NCBI RefSeq assembly: GCF_964199755.1
Contig: NC_133917.1
Location: 5,647,967-5,711,966 of the forward strand
From: Larus michahellis
Taxonomy: Eukaryota; Chordata; Aves; Charadriiformes; Laridae
Direction: 5' to 3'
Length of the DNA stretch: 64,000 nt
A program made the translations under genes and the position numbers. Of the stretch, positions 1 through 10,445 are shown piece after piece. The notes under the pieces are model-generated. The model was not told the origin of the DNA, did no database searches, and worked only from the letters and a program-made list of their open reading frames with translations. Numbering within the stretch: position 1 is the first letter of the stretch; every line of letters begins with the position of its first letter.

Positions 1-59
1 GGGCCCCGCGACCGCGACCGGGACCGGGCCGGGGCCGCCTCGCCCCGCCGCGGCGGGAG

Positions 60-110
60 TTCTGTGTTCGGTGAATTAAACCTGCTCTTTTATTTTGGTA
101 ACCGCTCGCG
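60..110 (+). terminator. Possible 3' end of an upstream gene
   Basis: An ATTAAA hexamer (75-80) followed by a T-rich stretch stands out in otherwise GC-saturated sequence and looks like a poly(A) signal on the + strand. In mammals a + oriented neighbour (MIP in the human order) would lie here, but no coding exon of it is visible in the first 60 bases, so the identity of the gene is open. Confidence 0.25.
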
Positions 111-289
111 GCCGTGACCGGGACGGGTGGCGAAGGGGGGGGGGGGGGGGGGGCGACATCGGAGGAAACCGCGGGACACCGGGGGAACCGGGGCCGCGTC
201 GCCCCGGCAACCGCGCGGGAGCTGCCGGGAGGCGCCGGCCGCGGCCGCCCGTTCCCGTTCCCGCGCCCGCGGGGGAGGCCCCGCCCCGG

Positions 290-1012
290 GGGGAGGGGCT
301 GCGCCGCGCTTAAAAGGGCAACGCCGCGCCCGGGTCCTCCCTCCCCGCAGTGGGACCCGCGGGGGAGGCGGGGGGAGGGCGTTCTCCCCGCAGCGGAGGG
401 GTGCGGTGAGCGAGGGGAGGGGGCTGCGGGGCATCGTACCGCCGGTCGGTGCCCGCGGGTGGGCGGCGGGGCTCCGGGGGGAGGGGTTGGTCACCTCGGA
501 CGGGAGTTGCCGCTTGAAGTCGGCGGGGGGGGGCGGGGCCTCTCGCCGCGGGAACTGGGGCGGTTGTGTAAGGCCGCCCCCGCGCCCGGTCCCGGGCGCT
601 CGGCCGCGAGGGCGGCGGAGACGGTGCTGCCGGTGAGCGGGGACCGGGACCGGGGGGGTCCGGGTCCGGTGGGGTGGAGCTCCGGTATCGAGGGGGGCTG
701 GTGCCCGGGGGGTGGCGGGGGCACCGGGACCGACCGACGCTCCGGTATCGGGGCGGGGGGGTGGGGGTTGGTGCCCGGGGAGCAGCGGGGGTGGCGGGGG
801 CACCGCGACCGGCCGACGCTCCGGTATCGATGGCGCGGGGGGGGGGGGGGGGGGGGGCGGGGGGCGGATCGGTCCAGTGTCCCGGGAAGGGGAATCCCCC
901 CCGGGACCGGCTGGTGCCCCGGGGCCGGTGGTGGCGGGGTCGGGGGGGAACGACGGCCCCGGAGCGGGGAGGCGGGGGACAGGCGGCGGAGGCGCTGACG
1001 GCCGTCTCGCAG
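290..1012 (+). promoter_or_regulatory. TIMELESS: CpG-island promoter, 5' UTR exon and first intron of TIMELESS
   Basis: GC-saturated sequence with a TTAAAAG box (310-316) and a good donor after 631 (CCG|GTGAGC). It pairs with an acceptor ending at 1012 (CTCGCAG), so the likely non-coding first exon ends at 631 and the intron is about 380 bp. The intron carries near-identical degenerate units containing 'GACGCTCCGGTATCG' (near 734, 818) and a run of more than 20 G around 838-860. The transcription start cannot be placed from sequence alone. Confidence 0.45.
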
Positions 1013-1047
1013 AAGGTTCCCGGTCCCCAGCGCCCCCCCCGCGCTGC

Positions 1048-4000
1048 ATGGACTGGTACATGATGAACTGCGAGCTGCTGGCCACCTGCAGCGCCCTGGG
1101 CTACCTGGAAGGCGACGTCTACCACCGGGAGCCCGACTGCCTGGGTAGGTGGGGGGCGACGGGGGGGTGGCGGGGAACGGGGGCGGCGGGGGGCTCAAGG
1201 CCACGGTCCCCCTCCCCCAGAGAGCGTCAAGGACCTGATCCGGTACCTGCGCCATGAGGATGAGACCCGGGACGTGCGGCAGCAGCTGGGGGCGGCCCAG
1301 ATCCTGCAGAACGACCTCCTGCCCATCCTGGTCCAGTACCCGCAGGAGAAGGTGCTCTTCGACGCCGTCGTCAGGTACCGGGGGGGGCCAGGGGGGCTCA
1401 AGGAGGGTTTCCCCACGGAGCAGCGGTCTCACACGCCCCCTCTTTGCCCGCTCGCAGGCTGACGGTGAACCTGACGCAGCCGGCTCTGCTCTGCTTCGGC
1501 AAAGTGCCAGCAGATGCCACCTCCCGGCACCACTTTCTCCAGGTCCTGTCCTACCTCCAGGCCTACAAAGAGGTGAGTCCGCCCGGGGAGGGGCCCCTGG
1601 GCCGGGGGGGGGGGGGGGGTGATGGCGGGCTCTGCCCGTACCCCCCTCGCTCACGCAGGGGTTTCCGCAGGCTTTCGCCAGTGAGAAGGTTTTTGGGGTG
1701 CTCAGCGAGAAGCTCTACGACCTGCTGCAGCTGGTGAGTCCTGTGTCCCCGCGTGGCTCCCGGGGACAGCGGGGTCCGTCCCCGCCGAGCGGGGTCGGGG
1801 TCCCCGCGGGTGCTGCGGGGACCCCTCACGGCTCCGTGGCCGCAGGACTGGGAGCAGCGGCAGGAGGAGGACACGCTGCTGATCGAGAGGATCTTGCTGC
1901 TGGTGCGCAACGTGCTGCACATCCCCCCGGACCCCACGGAGGAGCAGGTACCGGGACAGGACCCTTCTCTGAGGCCATGGTGGCTCCCCGGGGACCCCGA
2001 CACCCTGCTTGCTGAGCGCCCCCCACCTGTCATCCCCCCCCCCCAGGGTGTGGATGGCGACGCCAGCGTGCATGACCGGGTGCTGTGGGCGCTGCACATC
2101 AGCGGGATGGACGACCTGCTCAAATTCCTGGCCAGCGCCCAGGCGGAGCAGCAGTGGGCCCTGCACGTCCTGGAGATCATCTCCCTCATGTTCCGCGACC
2201 AGGTGAGGCAGGGCAGGGGGACGGTGGGTCAGGGGACGCCCCCCCCTTCCCCGGAACCCCCCCTTCCCCGCAGCACTGACGGTGCTGCCCGCAGAGCCCG
2301 GAGGAGCTGGCGGCGCTGGGGCAGGGGCAGGCGGCCGCCGAGCACGGGGAGGACACGCGGGAGCTGGAGACCCTGCGGCAGCGGGAGCTGGCGGAGCGGA
2401 GGGCGCGAGCGCTGCAGCGCCCATCCAGGTGAGGGAGGGGGGACGGGACGACAGACCCCCACGGCAGGGCTGGGACCCCTGTGGCGGGGCCGGCACCGCT
2501 CAGCCCCTGTCCCCCTGCCCCAGGCACTCCCGCTTCGGTGGCTCCTACGTCCTGCAGGGCCTGAAGGCCATCGGGGACCGGGATGTCGTCTTCCACAAGG
2601 GGCTGCACAACGTGAGTGGGGGGACGGGGACGTGGCGGGGCGGGGAAGGGGGGGGGGGGGCACAGGGGTGACCTGGGGACACGAGTCCGGCTGCTCCCTG
2701 CTTGTCCCCTGCAGCTGAAGAGCTACAGCCACGACCTGGGCAAGGAGACGCGGCGCGTGCCCCGGCAGCGCCAGGCGGCCCCCGAGGGTGAGCCCCCGCG
2801 TCGTTCCGCCCGCAACGTCCGGCTTTTCCTGCGCTGCTTCTGCCAGGATTTCCTGGAGGGCTGTTACAACCGCCTGATGCTGCTGGTCAAGGTGAGGGGC
2901 TGGGGGGGCAGTGACACCCTCCCTGGGCTGGGGGACGGACCCCTGCTGAGCCCCCCCCCCCCCACCTCCTTCATTGCTCCTAGGACCAGCTGGTGCGGGA
3001 GAAGGCTCAGCAGCACGACGAGACCTACTACCTGTGGGCCACCGCCTTCTTCATGGCCTTCAACCGCCGCCGGGGCTTCCGCCCCGAGCTGGTGTCGGAG
3101 ACGGTGGGCGTCCGCGCCTTCCACTTCATCGAGCAGAACCTCACCACCTACTACGAGATGGCGCTGATGGACAAGAAGGAGGCGGTGACCTGGTCCCGCC
3201 GGTGGGCGCCTGGGACCCCCCCCTCAACCCCGGCCACTTGGGACCCTCCCCCGCTGGGGTGGGAGTGGGGGGGGTCCCTGCCCTGACGCTGCCTTGTCCC
3301 CAGGATGCACCTGGCCCTGAAGGCGTACCAGGAGCTGCTGCGGACGCTGCAGGAGATGGACCGGTCCCCGGAGCAGGCGGTGCGGGACAGCAGCCAGGTC
3401 ATCAAGAGTGAGTCCATCTGTCCCTCCGCCCAACCCTGGAGGATGGGGGGGGGTGTCTGACTTCAGCATCCCCCCCCCCCCCCCGCCGCTGTCGGCTGAC
3501 CCCCTCCTCCCCAGGCAACATCTTCTACCTGATGGAGTACCGGGAGCTCTTCCTCGCCCTCTTCCGCAAGTTCGACGAGACCAAGCAGCCGCGCAGCTTC
3601 TTGCGGGACCTGGTGGAGACGGCCCACCTCTTCCTCCGCATGCTGGAGCGCTTCTGCCGGGGCCGCGCCGGCCTCGTGGTGCAGGTGGGATGCGGCTCCC
3701 CCCCCGCCGGGGGTGGTGGGGGGTGGTGGGTCCTTGGGGGGAGGCCAGGTGGGGCCCTCCTGACACCCGCCGTCCTCGCCCCCCCAGAGCAAGCGCGTGC
3801 GGAGGAGGAAGAAGCCGCGGGCGGCCCCATCCCCGGCCCCGCAGCCGCCCAGCGCCGAGGAGCTGGAGATGCTGTGGGCAGGGTTGGCCCCGCAGCTCCA
3901 GGCCTGCCTGCAGGTAAGGCAACGGTGGGGGGGGTTCCGACCCTGTGGGGGGGGACACACCAGGGTGTCTTGGTGGGGCGCAGGGTGACGGTGTCCCGCC

Positions 4001-7000
4001 CCAGGGCGAGGTGGCCCTCCCTGAGGACGTGGTGCCCTTCGACGCCGCCTCGGAGACGCCGGTGGAGGAGCAGCGCGCGGAGGCTCTGCTGCGGATCCAG
4101 GGGTGCCTGCGGGACGCCCAGGTCCCCCAGGCCCTGCGGCTGCTCCGCTCCGCCAGGTACCGGCACCTCAGTTCCCATCCCGCAGCCGGGCTGGGACGTG
4201 GGGACGCGGTGCCAGCCTGTCCCCCCCCTCTCCCCAGGGACGTCTGGCCCGAAGGGGACGTGTTCGGACCCCCCGATGCGGGGCCGCCCGAGGAGACCCG
4301 GCTGCTGCGGGAGATTCTCTTCGCCCCCCTGCCCTGTGAGTCCCCGGCGGCACCGGCAGCGGCGGGATCTGGGCCGGGGTGTGCCGGACCCTCACCACCA
4401 TCCCGCCGCAGGGCACGCACCCCCCGAGGCCGAGGAACCGGAGGAAGAAGAAGAGGAGGATGAGGAAGAAGAAGAAGAAACCGTGCAGGTGTCAGAGAAG
4501 GAGTTCAACTTCCTCGACTACCTGAAACGGTGAGAGGCGGGGAGACGGGGGGGGTCTGGGGTGGCGGCTGCTCACCGGGGTGGCCACTGTTTGCCGGGAC
4601 GGCCGCGCTCACCGGGGCTGCCGGGGCAGGTTCGCCTGCGCCCCCGTGGTCCGGGCGCTCGTGCTGCTGCTGCGGGGTTACGCCCGCAACACCCCCCGCA
4701 CCAACCACTGCGCCGCCCGCCTGCTGCACCGCCTGGCCCGCGACCTGCGCATGGAGGCCCTGCTGTTCCAGCTCTCCCTCTTCTCCCTCTTCCACCGCCT
4801 CCTCAGCGACCCCGCTGCCGGCGCACACCAGGTCAGAGGGGTCCCGGCTACCCCCGCCCCCGGGAAGGGTCCGTCTCCCCCCCTCTCCCCGCTGCATCCC
4901 CCAGCCCCGTTCTCCCTCCCTCCGCCCGCAGGAGCTGGTGGCGTTGGCCAAGTTCATCCTGGGCAAGTTCTTTGCGCTGGCGGCCACTAACAAGAAGGCC
5001 TTCGTGGAGCTGCTCTTCTGGAAGAGCCCGGCGGCCGTCCGCGAGATGACCGAGGGCTACGGCTCCCTGCAGGAGGGAGAGGGGTGAGTGGGGCCCGAGA
5101 GGGGGCTGCCACCCTCCCCTCGCCTCCCCTCACCTCCCCTCCCCTCTGCCCAGGGCCAGCAGGAGACGGGGCCCCCCCTGGACCCCCCAGGAGGAGCAGG
5201 AGCTGCGGGAGCTGTACTGGAAGTACAAGGAGGTGGAAGGTACCGGGGCTCCCCGGGATGGGACGGGGCGGGGGGGCGGCGGCAGCGGGACCCCCCGGGG
5301 GGGCGGCGGGGGCTCCCTCCCTGCAGCCTCCTGCTCCTCCTGCAGGCGAGGATGTCATCGCCGCCATCCTGGCCCGTCTCCCGGGGCCCAGGCGGACGCG
5401 GAGGCAGGTGGTGAAGCAGCTGGTGCGGCTGGGGCTGGCCAGCAGCGCCAAGGACTTCCCGCGGGAAAGGTGGGTCAGAACCCCCCGTGGGACCCCCCCC
5501 CCGGCTCCTCCTGTTCCAGGGCAGGGACCCATGGCCGTGTCCCACCCCCCCCTCCCCAGGAAGGGCACCTGCATCGTGCTGTGGACGCAGGAGCAGGAGG
5601 AGGAGCTGACGCGGCTCTACGAGGAGTTCCAGGGCTCGGAGGGTGAGCGGGGGGCGACGCGGGCTCTAGGGGGGGAAAAAAAAACAGCCCCCCCTGCCTC
5701 CTGACGCCCCCTTCCCCGCAGACGTCCTGGGGAACATCATGAAGCACCTGACGGCGCGGCGGTCGCGGGCTCGTGTGGTGGAGAAGCTGCTGGGGCTGGG
5801 GCTGGTGGCGGAGCGCAAGGAGCTGTACAAGAAGCGCCGGAGGAAGGGCCACGGCCCTGGGCCGGTACCGGGGAAGGGCCGGGGGGGAGGGTGGTCCTGG
5901 GCTGTGCCCAGCGGGTGCTGCCCCATCACGGGCACCCACGCACCCCTGGTCCCCACAGGGTGCGGCAGGCGCCGCGGCGGTGCCGGCCCGGGACAGCTCA
6001 GCAGAGGATGGGGACAGCGAGGAGGAGGATGAGGAGGATGACGAAGCGGAGGAAGGCCCCATGGAGGAGCACTGGGTGTCCGAGGAAGGGGCCGGGCAGG
6101 GCCTGGGGCATCGTCTGCATCAGGAAGGTGGGCGAGGGGCTCCGAACCCCCCGGCCAGGTTTGGCTCCGGGGCCGTGTCCCCTCTCACCCTGCCCTTGTC
6201 CCCAGGTATGGCCGGGCCCCTGCGCTGGCTGGAGAACTGTCTGCGGAGGGCAGCTGGGGACCGTGAGGAGGACGGTGAGTGGTCCCGGGGGCCAGGGGCC
6301 GGGGTGGGGGGCCGGCTCCTCCGGGCTGACAGCGCTCTCCTCCCAGGCGTGTCCTACCCGGTACCGCTGGTGCCGCTCTCGGAGGAGAACGAGGATGCCA
6401 TGGAGGACCGGCGCTTCAAGGCCCTGCTGCGGCAGCTGGGGCTCCGTCCGCCCGCCAGCGAGCAGGTGAGGTCCCCATCCCTGTCCCCGTCTCCGTCCCC
6501 TGGGTCCCGGCACGGCCCTGCAGCGTCTCCCCTCTCCGCCCAGGAATCCTTCTGGCGCATCCCGGCTGCCCTCACCCCGCAGCAGCTCCGCCGTGCCGCC
6601 GCATCCATCGCCCACCACGGCCCCGATCTGCCGCCGCCCCCCCAGGGGCTGCTGGAGCCGCCCCAGTGCCCCCAGGCCCCCGATGCAGGTGAGGTGTGCG
6701 GGAGCTGGGCTGGGGTCCCCCGGCCGGGGGGCTGGCCCTGAGCCCCTCTTCTTGTGCCCCTCAGCAGAGCCGTCACCGGCGGGGCCGGCATCGGACTCGG
6801 AGAGGTGAGAACAGGTTCCCACCCCCGGGGGGGTCCCCTCCCTGACTCTGGGGGGGGTCTCTGGACCCCTGGATGTGGGTCTGAGCGGTGCCAACCCCTG
6901 TCCCCACTGCTGCAGCGAGGAGCCTGTCCCCGTCCCCAGCCCGGTGCAGCCGGGAACCAAGAGGCGACGGGCGCTCCACAGCGAGGACGACGACGACGGG

Positions 7001-7335
7001 AGCTCAGGTGGGTGCCACCCCCTCCCCTCTCTCCCGGGGGGCTGCGGGGTGTCACCGGGAGCTGGGCACGGGGCGCCGCTGGGTCACGCTCGACCTGTCC
7101 CCGGCCCCTTTGCCACCTCCCTGGAGCTGGGCAGATGGCGGGGGGACAGGGGTGTACCCCCACTCCCCGCATCCCGCCCCGGGGGGGCTCAGCATCCTCC
7201 CTGCTCCCTCCCCCCCCCCCAGGCACAGATCCGGCCCCCGCAGCCCCCCACTCACAGGGGGACGAGGACGAGGAGCCCCAGCCCCGGGGGAGGCGGAAGC
7301 GCATCCGCTGCCTGGAGGAGGAGGAGGATGACTGA
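1048..7335 (+). CDS. TIMELESS: Timeless, replication fork protection / circadian regulator
   Basis: This encodes the TIPIN partner of the replication fork protection complex, which keeps helicase and polymerase coupled and supports ATR-CHK1 signalling; it is nuclear. I read 29 coding exons: 1048-1144, 1221-1374, 1458-1572, 1671-1733, 1846-1947, 2047-2202, 2295-2428, 2524-2611, 2715-2891, 2994-3201, 3304-3407, 3515-3684, 3788-3913, 4005-4156, 4238-4335, 4412-4529, 4630-4831, 4932-5083, 5154-5239, 5346-5469, 5560-5642, 5722-5864, 5959-6127, 6206-6274, 6347-6475, 6544-6688, 6768-6804, 6916-7007, 7223-7335. They total 3606 nt (1201 aa; human about 1208). Recognisable landmarks are [18 protein letters not shown] at the N terminus, [20 protein letters not shown] after an acidic E/D run (about residues 657-670), the ELYKKRRRK basic patch, and the EEEEDD end. 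Introns are 70-215 bp. The penultimate region has a NAGNAG acceptor at 6764/6767. Start choice: first ATG after a plausible 5' UTR intron, matching the family N terminus. Confidence 0.96.
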
Positions 7336-7595
7336 GGGGGCTCCCCTTGCGTCCTGCATCCCCTCCCCCCTGCATCCTGGGCTGTTTTCTGGGGTTTCTG
7401 CAGGTTTTAAAGCCGTTTTTAAGGGTGCTGCGGAAGCGTGGGGCGGCTCCGCCCTGTCCGCTTCCCTGGTGGCTGTCCTGGTGTCTCCATGTCCCTGTTT
7501 TCCCCCTAAAACTTCCTGTTTTCCCTCAGCTGTTGATGTTTGGTGTTTTTTTTTTTTTTTTTCCCCTAACACCTTTAAAATCTGGAAATAGACCA

Positions 7596-7605
7596 AATAA
7601 ATAAA
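7596..7605 (+). terminator. TIMELESS: TIMELESS poly(A) signals
   Basis: Two overlapping AATAAA hexamers about 260 bp after the stop codon. A T-rich 3' UTR (T-run 7543-7562) precedes them. The APOF TATA box lies only about 130 bp further on. Confidence 0.8.
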
Positions 7606-7736
7606 CACGGCTCTCGCCTTTGCCTGGTGTGTGGGTCTGGCGTGGGACGGGTCCCTGGGGGGTGCCCTGTCCCCCTCCCCGCGCCGGGGGACGGAGCCAG
7701 GCCCCGCGTGTCGCAACAGCTCCTGATAAGGGTGGC

Positions 7737-7742
7737 TATAAA
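7737..7742 (+). promoter_or_regulatory. APOF: APOF TATA box
   Basis: TATAAA preceded by CTGATAAGGGTGGC, with a donor-like GCGG|GTGAGC at 7806 and an acceptor CTCCCCAG ending at 7890. This suggests a short 5' UTR exon of about 7768-7806 spliced to the ATG exon. A TATA box fits a tissue-restricted (liver) plasma protein gene and contrasts with the CpG promoters around it. Confidence 0.65.
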
Positions 7743-7910
7743 GGGACGGCGGGGGCGGCGGGGGCAGCGGCTGGACGGGGCAGGGGCCATCGGTGCCGGC
7801 GAGCGGGTGAGCCGGGGCGCTGGGGGTCGGCGGGGGGCTGCGGCCGCGGGGGGTGCTGACAGGGCTCTGCCCCTTCTCCTGCCTCCCCAGGCCCTGCTGG
7901 AGCTGCCGCC

Positions 7911-8861
7911 ATGCCCCAGGCTCTGCTCTTCCTCCTCTTCCTCTTCCTCCTCGGCCTGGGCACCAGCTCTGCCGCGCCGGCTGCCCACCGCGGGGCCGCG
8001 GCGCGGGCGCTGCTGGCGGAGCCGGCGGAGCAGATCCCGCCGCGGGCGCTGCCGGGGGCCGGGGTCTTGTGCCAGGACCTGCGTCCTGACGCCCTGCCCG
8101 GCTTCGCCCGGCTCCCGCCGCTGCCCCGTGCCCTGGCCCGTGCCGCCATGGCCCTGGCGCTGAGCGGGGCCGCCTGCGGGCCCCAGGCCGAGGAGGAGGT
8201 GCAGGGGCTGTCCCGGGAGCTGGGTCCCGCCACGGCCGCCGCGCTGCTGCGGGGGCTGGCGCGGCTGCGGGACACCCCGGCCCCCCAGGCCCTGCCGCTG
8301 CTCCTCAGCCTGGTGCGGCCGGGGGGCTCTGCCCCGCCATGGCCCTGCGCGGCCGCATCCCCCCAGCTCCGGCACCCTGCGGCCGGCACCCACCCCCCCT
8401 TAGCCGGGCTGCCGGCCACGGGACGCTCGGCCGAGAGGGTCCGGGGGGCCAGAGCCCACGCCTGGCTGCCTGCGTGCCGCCACGTCCCCCGGCAGCGGTC
8501 CCGGCGCCGGCGGGAGGATGAGGATGCCTGCAACCCGCCGGGGGAACGCGAGGCCCACGGGGTGATGGAGTGGGTGCCGGGCGTCAGCACCTTCTACAAC
8601 CTGGGCACCAGCCTCTACTACGCCTTCCAGGGCTGCGAGGCCCTGGCTTCCAGCCGGGCCCTGGAGGTGGCCGAGGACTTGGGCTACGCCGGCTTGTCCG
8701 CTCTCACCGCCGGCGCCGGCGGCCCCGTGGCCCTGGGGCTGCAGCTGGGGCTGCAGCCGGGGCTCAAGGCCGGGGTGCGGGCGCTCATCGGCTACTTCAC
8801 CTCGGAGGGGGAGCCCCCGCCGGCCCCCACCGCCCACAGCGGCCCCGTCCTCATCGTCTGA
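7911..8861 (+). CDS. APOF: Apolipoprotein F (lipid transfer inhibitor) preproprotein
   Basis: A secreted plasma protein that associates with lipoproteins and modulates CETP-mediated lipid transfer. The whole 316-aa CDS sits in one exon. The hydrophobic signal peptide (about residues 1-22, rich in L/F) is followed by an alanine/leucine-rich propeptide. A basic processing site SRRRR (near residue 201) releases a C-terminal chain of about 115 aa, starting EDEDACNPP and containing VPGVSTFYNLGTSLYYAFQ, the diagnostic conserved block of the family. This matches the known furin-type maturation of ApoF, although the mammalian mature chain is longer (about 160 aa). Start choice: first ATG of the exon, directly before the signal peptide. 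It lies between TIMELESS and STAT2 as in mammals. The stop codon shares its last base with the poly(A) signal. Confidence 0.93.
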   Translation: MPQALLFLLFLFLLGLGTSSAAPAAHRGAAARALLAEPAEQIPPRALPGAGVLCQDLRPDALPGFARLPPLPRALARAAMALALSGAACGPQAEEEVQGLSRELGPATAAALLRGLARLRDTPAPQALPLLLSLVRPGGSAPPWPCAAASPQLRHPAAGTHPPLAGLPATGRSAERVRGARAHAWLPACRHVPRQRSRRRREDEDACNPPGEREAHGVMEWVPGVSTFYNLGTSLYYAFQGCEALASSRALEVAEDLGYAGLSALTAGAGGPVALGLQLGLQPGLKAGVRALIGYFTSEGEPPPAPTAHSGPVLIV

Positions 8862-8866
8862 ATAAA
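8861..8866 (+). terminator. APOF: APOF poly(A) signal overlapping the stop codon
   Basis: The sequence reads TGAATAAA: the last A of the TGA stop is the first A of AATAAA. The 3' UTR can therefore be only about 15-30 nt. A T/G-rich segment (TTCCGTGTGTCC) follows at about 8886, as expected for a downstream element. Confidence 0.75.
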
Positions 8867-9049
8867 GGCCCCGCGCGGCGGCTGCTTCCGTGTGTCCCCG
8901 TCCCTGTCTGGGGAGGCCGGCGCCAATCGATGCGGGGCCACCCTGTCCCGGGGCACGGGGACCTTGGCCCCACGGGGAGGCTTTGCCTGAGCCACGTGGT
9001 GGCCCAGCCCTGGTCGCCGTCCCTGTCCTTGTCCCGCCCTGCCTGGCTC

Positions 9050-9580
9050 TGGCTCCCGTAGCCCTGTCCCCGTAGCCCATCCCTACAGCCCCTAGCCCTG
9101 TCCCCACAGCCTGTCCCCATCCCAGGTGGCTGCAAAGCTTGTCCCCACAGGCTGTCCCTGTCCCCATGGCTCTGCCCCCTGTCCCCATGGCCTGTCCCTG
9201 AACCCATGGCTCTGTCCCCCTGCCCCACAGACTGTCCCCATGGCTCTTGTCCCCGCAGCCCGTCCCTGTCCTCATGGCTCTGTCCCCACGGGCTGTCCCT
9301 GTCCCCATGCCTCTGTCCCCGTGTCCCTGCAGCCTCTCCCTCTCCCCACAGCCCGTCCCTGACCCCATGCCTCTGTCCCCCTGCCCCACAGCCTGTCCCT
9401 GTCCCCATGGCTCTGTCTCTCTGCCCCACAGCCTGTCCCTGTCCCCATGGCCCTGTCCCCACGGCTCTGTCCCCACGGGCTGTCCCTGTCCCCATGGCTC
9501 TTGTCCCCGCAGCCCGTCCCTGTCCCCATGGCTCTGTCCCCATGGCTCTGCCCCGCAGCCCGTCCCTGTCCCCACGGCCC
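9050..9580 (+). repeat. Minisatellite between APOF and STAT2
   Basis: Degenerate tandem units built from CTGTCCCC, CATGGCTCTGTCCCC and CAC(A/G)GCCTGTCCCTGT, about 24-48 bp per higher unit. It fills most of the APOF-STAT2 gap. Reading frames stay open on both strands only because of the repeat, so they are not treated as genes. Confidence 0.85.
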
Positions 9581-9638
9581 GGCCCGGCCCGGCGCTGCCC
9601 CCCTCAGTCGCCGCTTCCCTCGCTGGCCCCGCCCCCTC

Positions 9639-9800
9639 TGACGTCATTTCGGGGAAGCCGGCAACCCCGCGGGCAGCCCGTCCTCGCCGCCGGGGGGGGG
9701 GCGTGGCCTCGCCGCCGCGCTCCGCCAATCGCCGCGCAGAGAGGGGAGGGGGCGTGGCCTGCGCGCCTTCCTGGTCCGGCAGCCGGGAGCGGCCGAGGTG
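9639..9800 (+). promoter_or_regulatory. STAT2: STAT2 promoter with CRE, GAS and non-coding exon 1
   Basis: A perfect CRE (TGACGTCA, 9639-9646) is followed after one base by a GAS-type STAT site TTCGGGGAA (9648-9656). GC boxes (GGGGCGTGGCC) and a CCAATCG motif (about 9725) follow. A donor after 9796 (GCCGAG|GTGGGA) probably ends the non-coding first exon, giving a 648-bp first intron to the acceptor at 10444. The motif readings are direct; function is inferred. Confidence 0.5.
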
Positions 9801-10445
9801 GGAGCGCGGCGGGGGCCGGGGGTCCCGGGGGGGGTCCCCCCTGCAGGTTCGGGTACGGGGAGCCCTGCTGGGGCCGGGGCCGGGGCGCAGGTAGGGGATC
9901 CCGGTCGGGGCACGCAGGGATCCCCCTGGGAGGGGGTCCCTTGGGGGTGTCCCCTGGGGCGGGGGGTGTTTAGGGGCACCCGCCCCCCTGGAGCCCTGCA
10001 GGGGGGACACTTGGGGTGCAGGGGACCTGCCTGGGGGGGTGCCTGTGGGGGTGCAAGGGGGGACCATGTCGGGGAGCCTCCGGGGAGGGGACCCATGGGG
10101 TGCGGGGGGCCCTCGGGGAAGGGGGGGGGGGGAGCGTGTGCCCCCAGCCCCTGCAGCTGGGGACAGCTCGGTCACCAGCACCGGGGCCCATGCGGGAAAC
10201 CTCCACCCCTGCTCAGCCCTTCTCCCGGCGCAGGACGGGGGCTGCTGGCCCGCGGCCAGCCCGAGTCGCAGCGCAGGGACCCCGTGGGACCAGGGGGCCG
10301 CAGGCAGGTGCGTGGGGGCGCAGGGCGGCCCGGGGACCGGGTTGAGCATCCTCCCGCCGTGCCGTGGCCGGGGGGGGGGGGGTGGGGTGGTCAGCAGGGA
10401 TGGCCTGACGCCTGACGCCCGCCCCCTTTCCCCATGCCCCCCAGC

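Noticed and set aside
90-1085. Long proline-rich minus-strand ORFs upstream of TIMELESS
   Set aside because: Typical stop-free frames of a CpG island; low-complexity P/R/G composition and no conserved motif.
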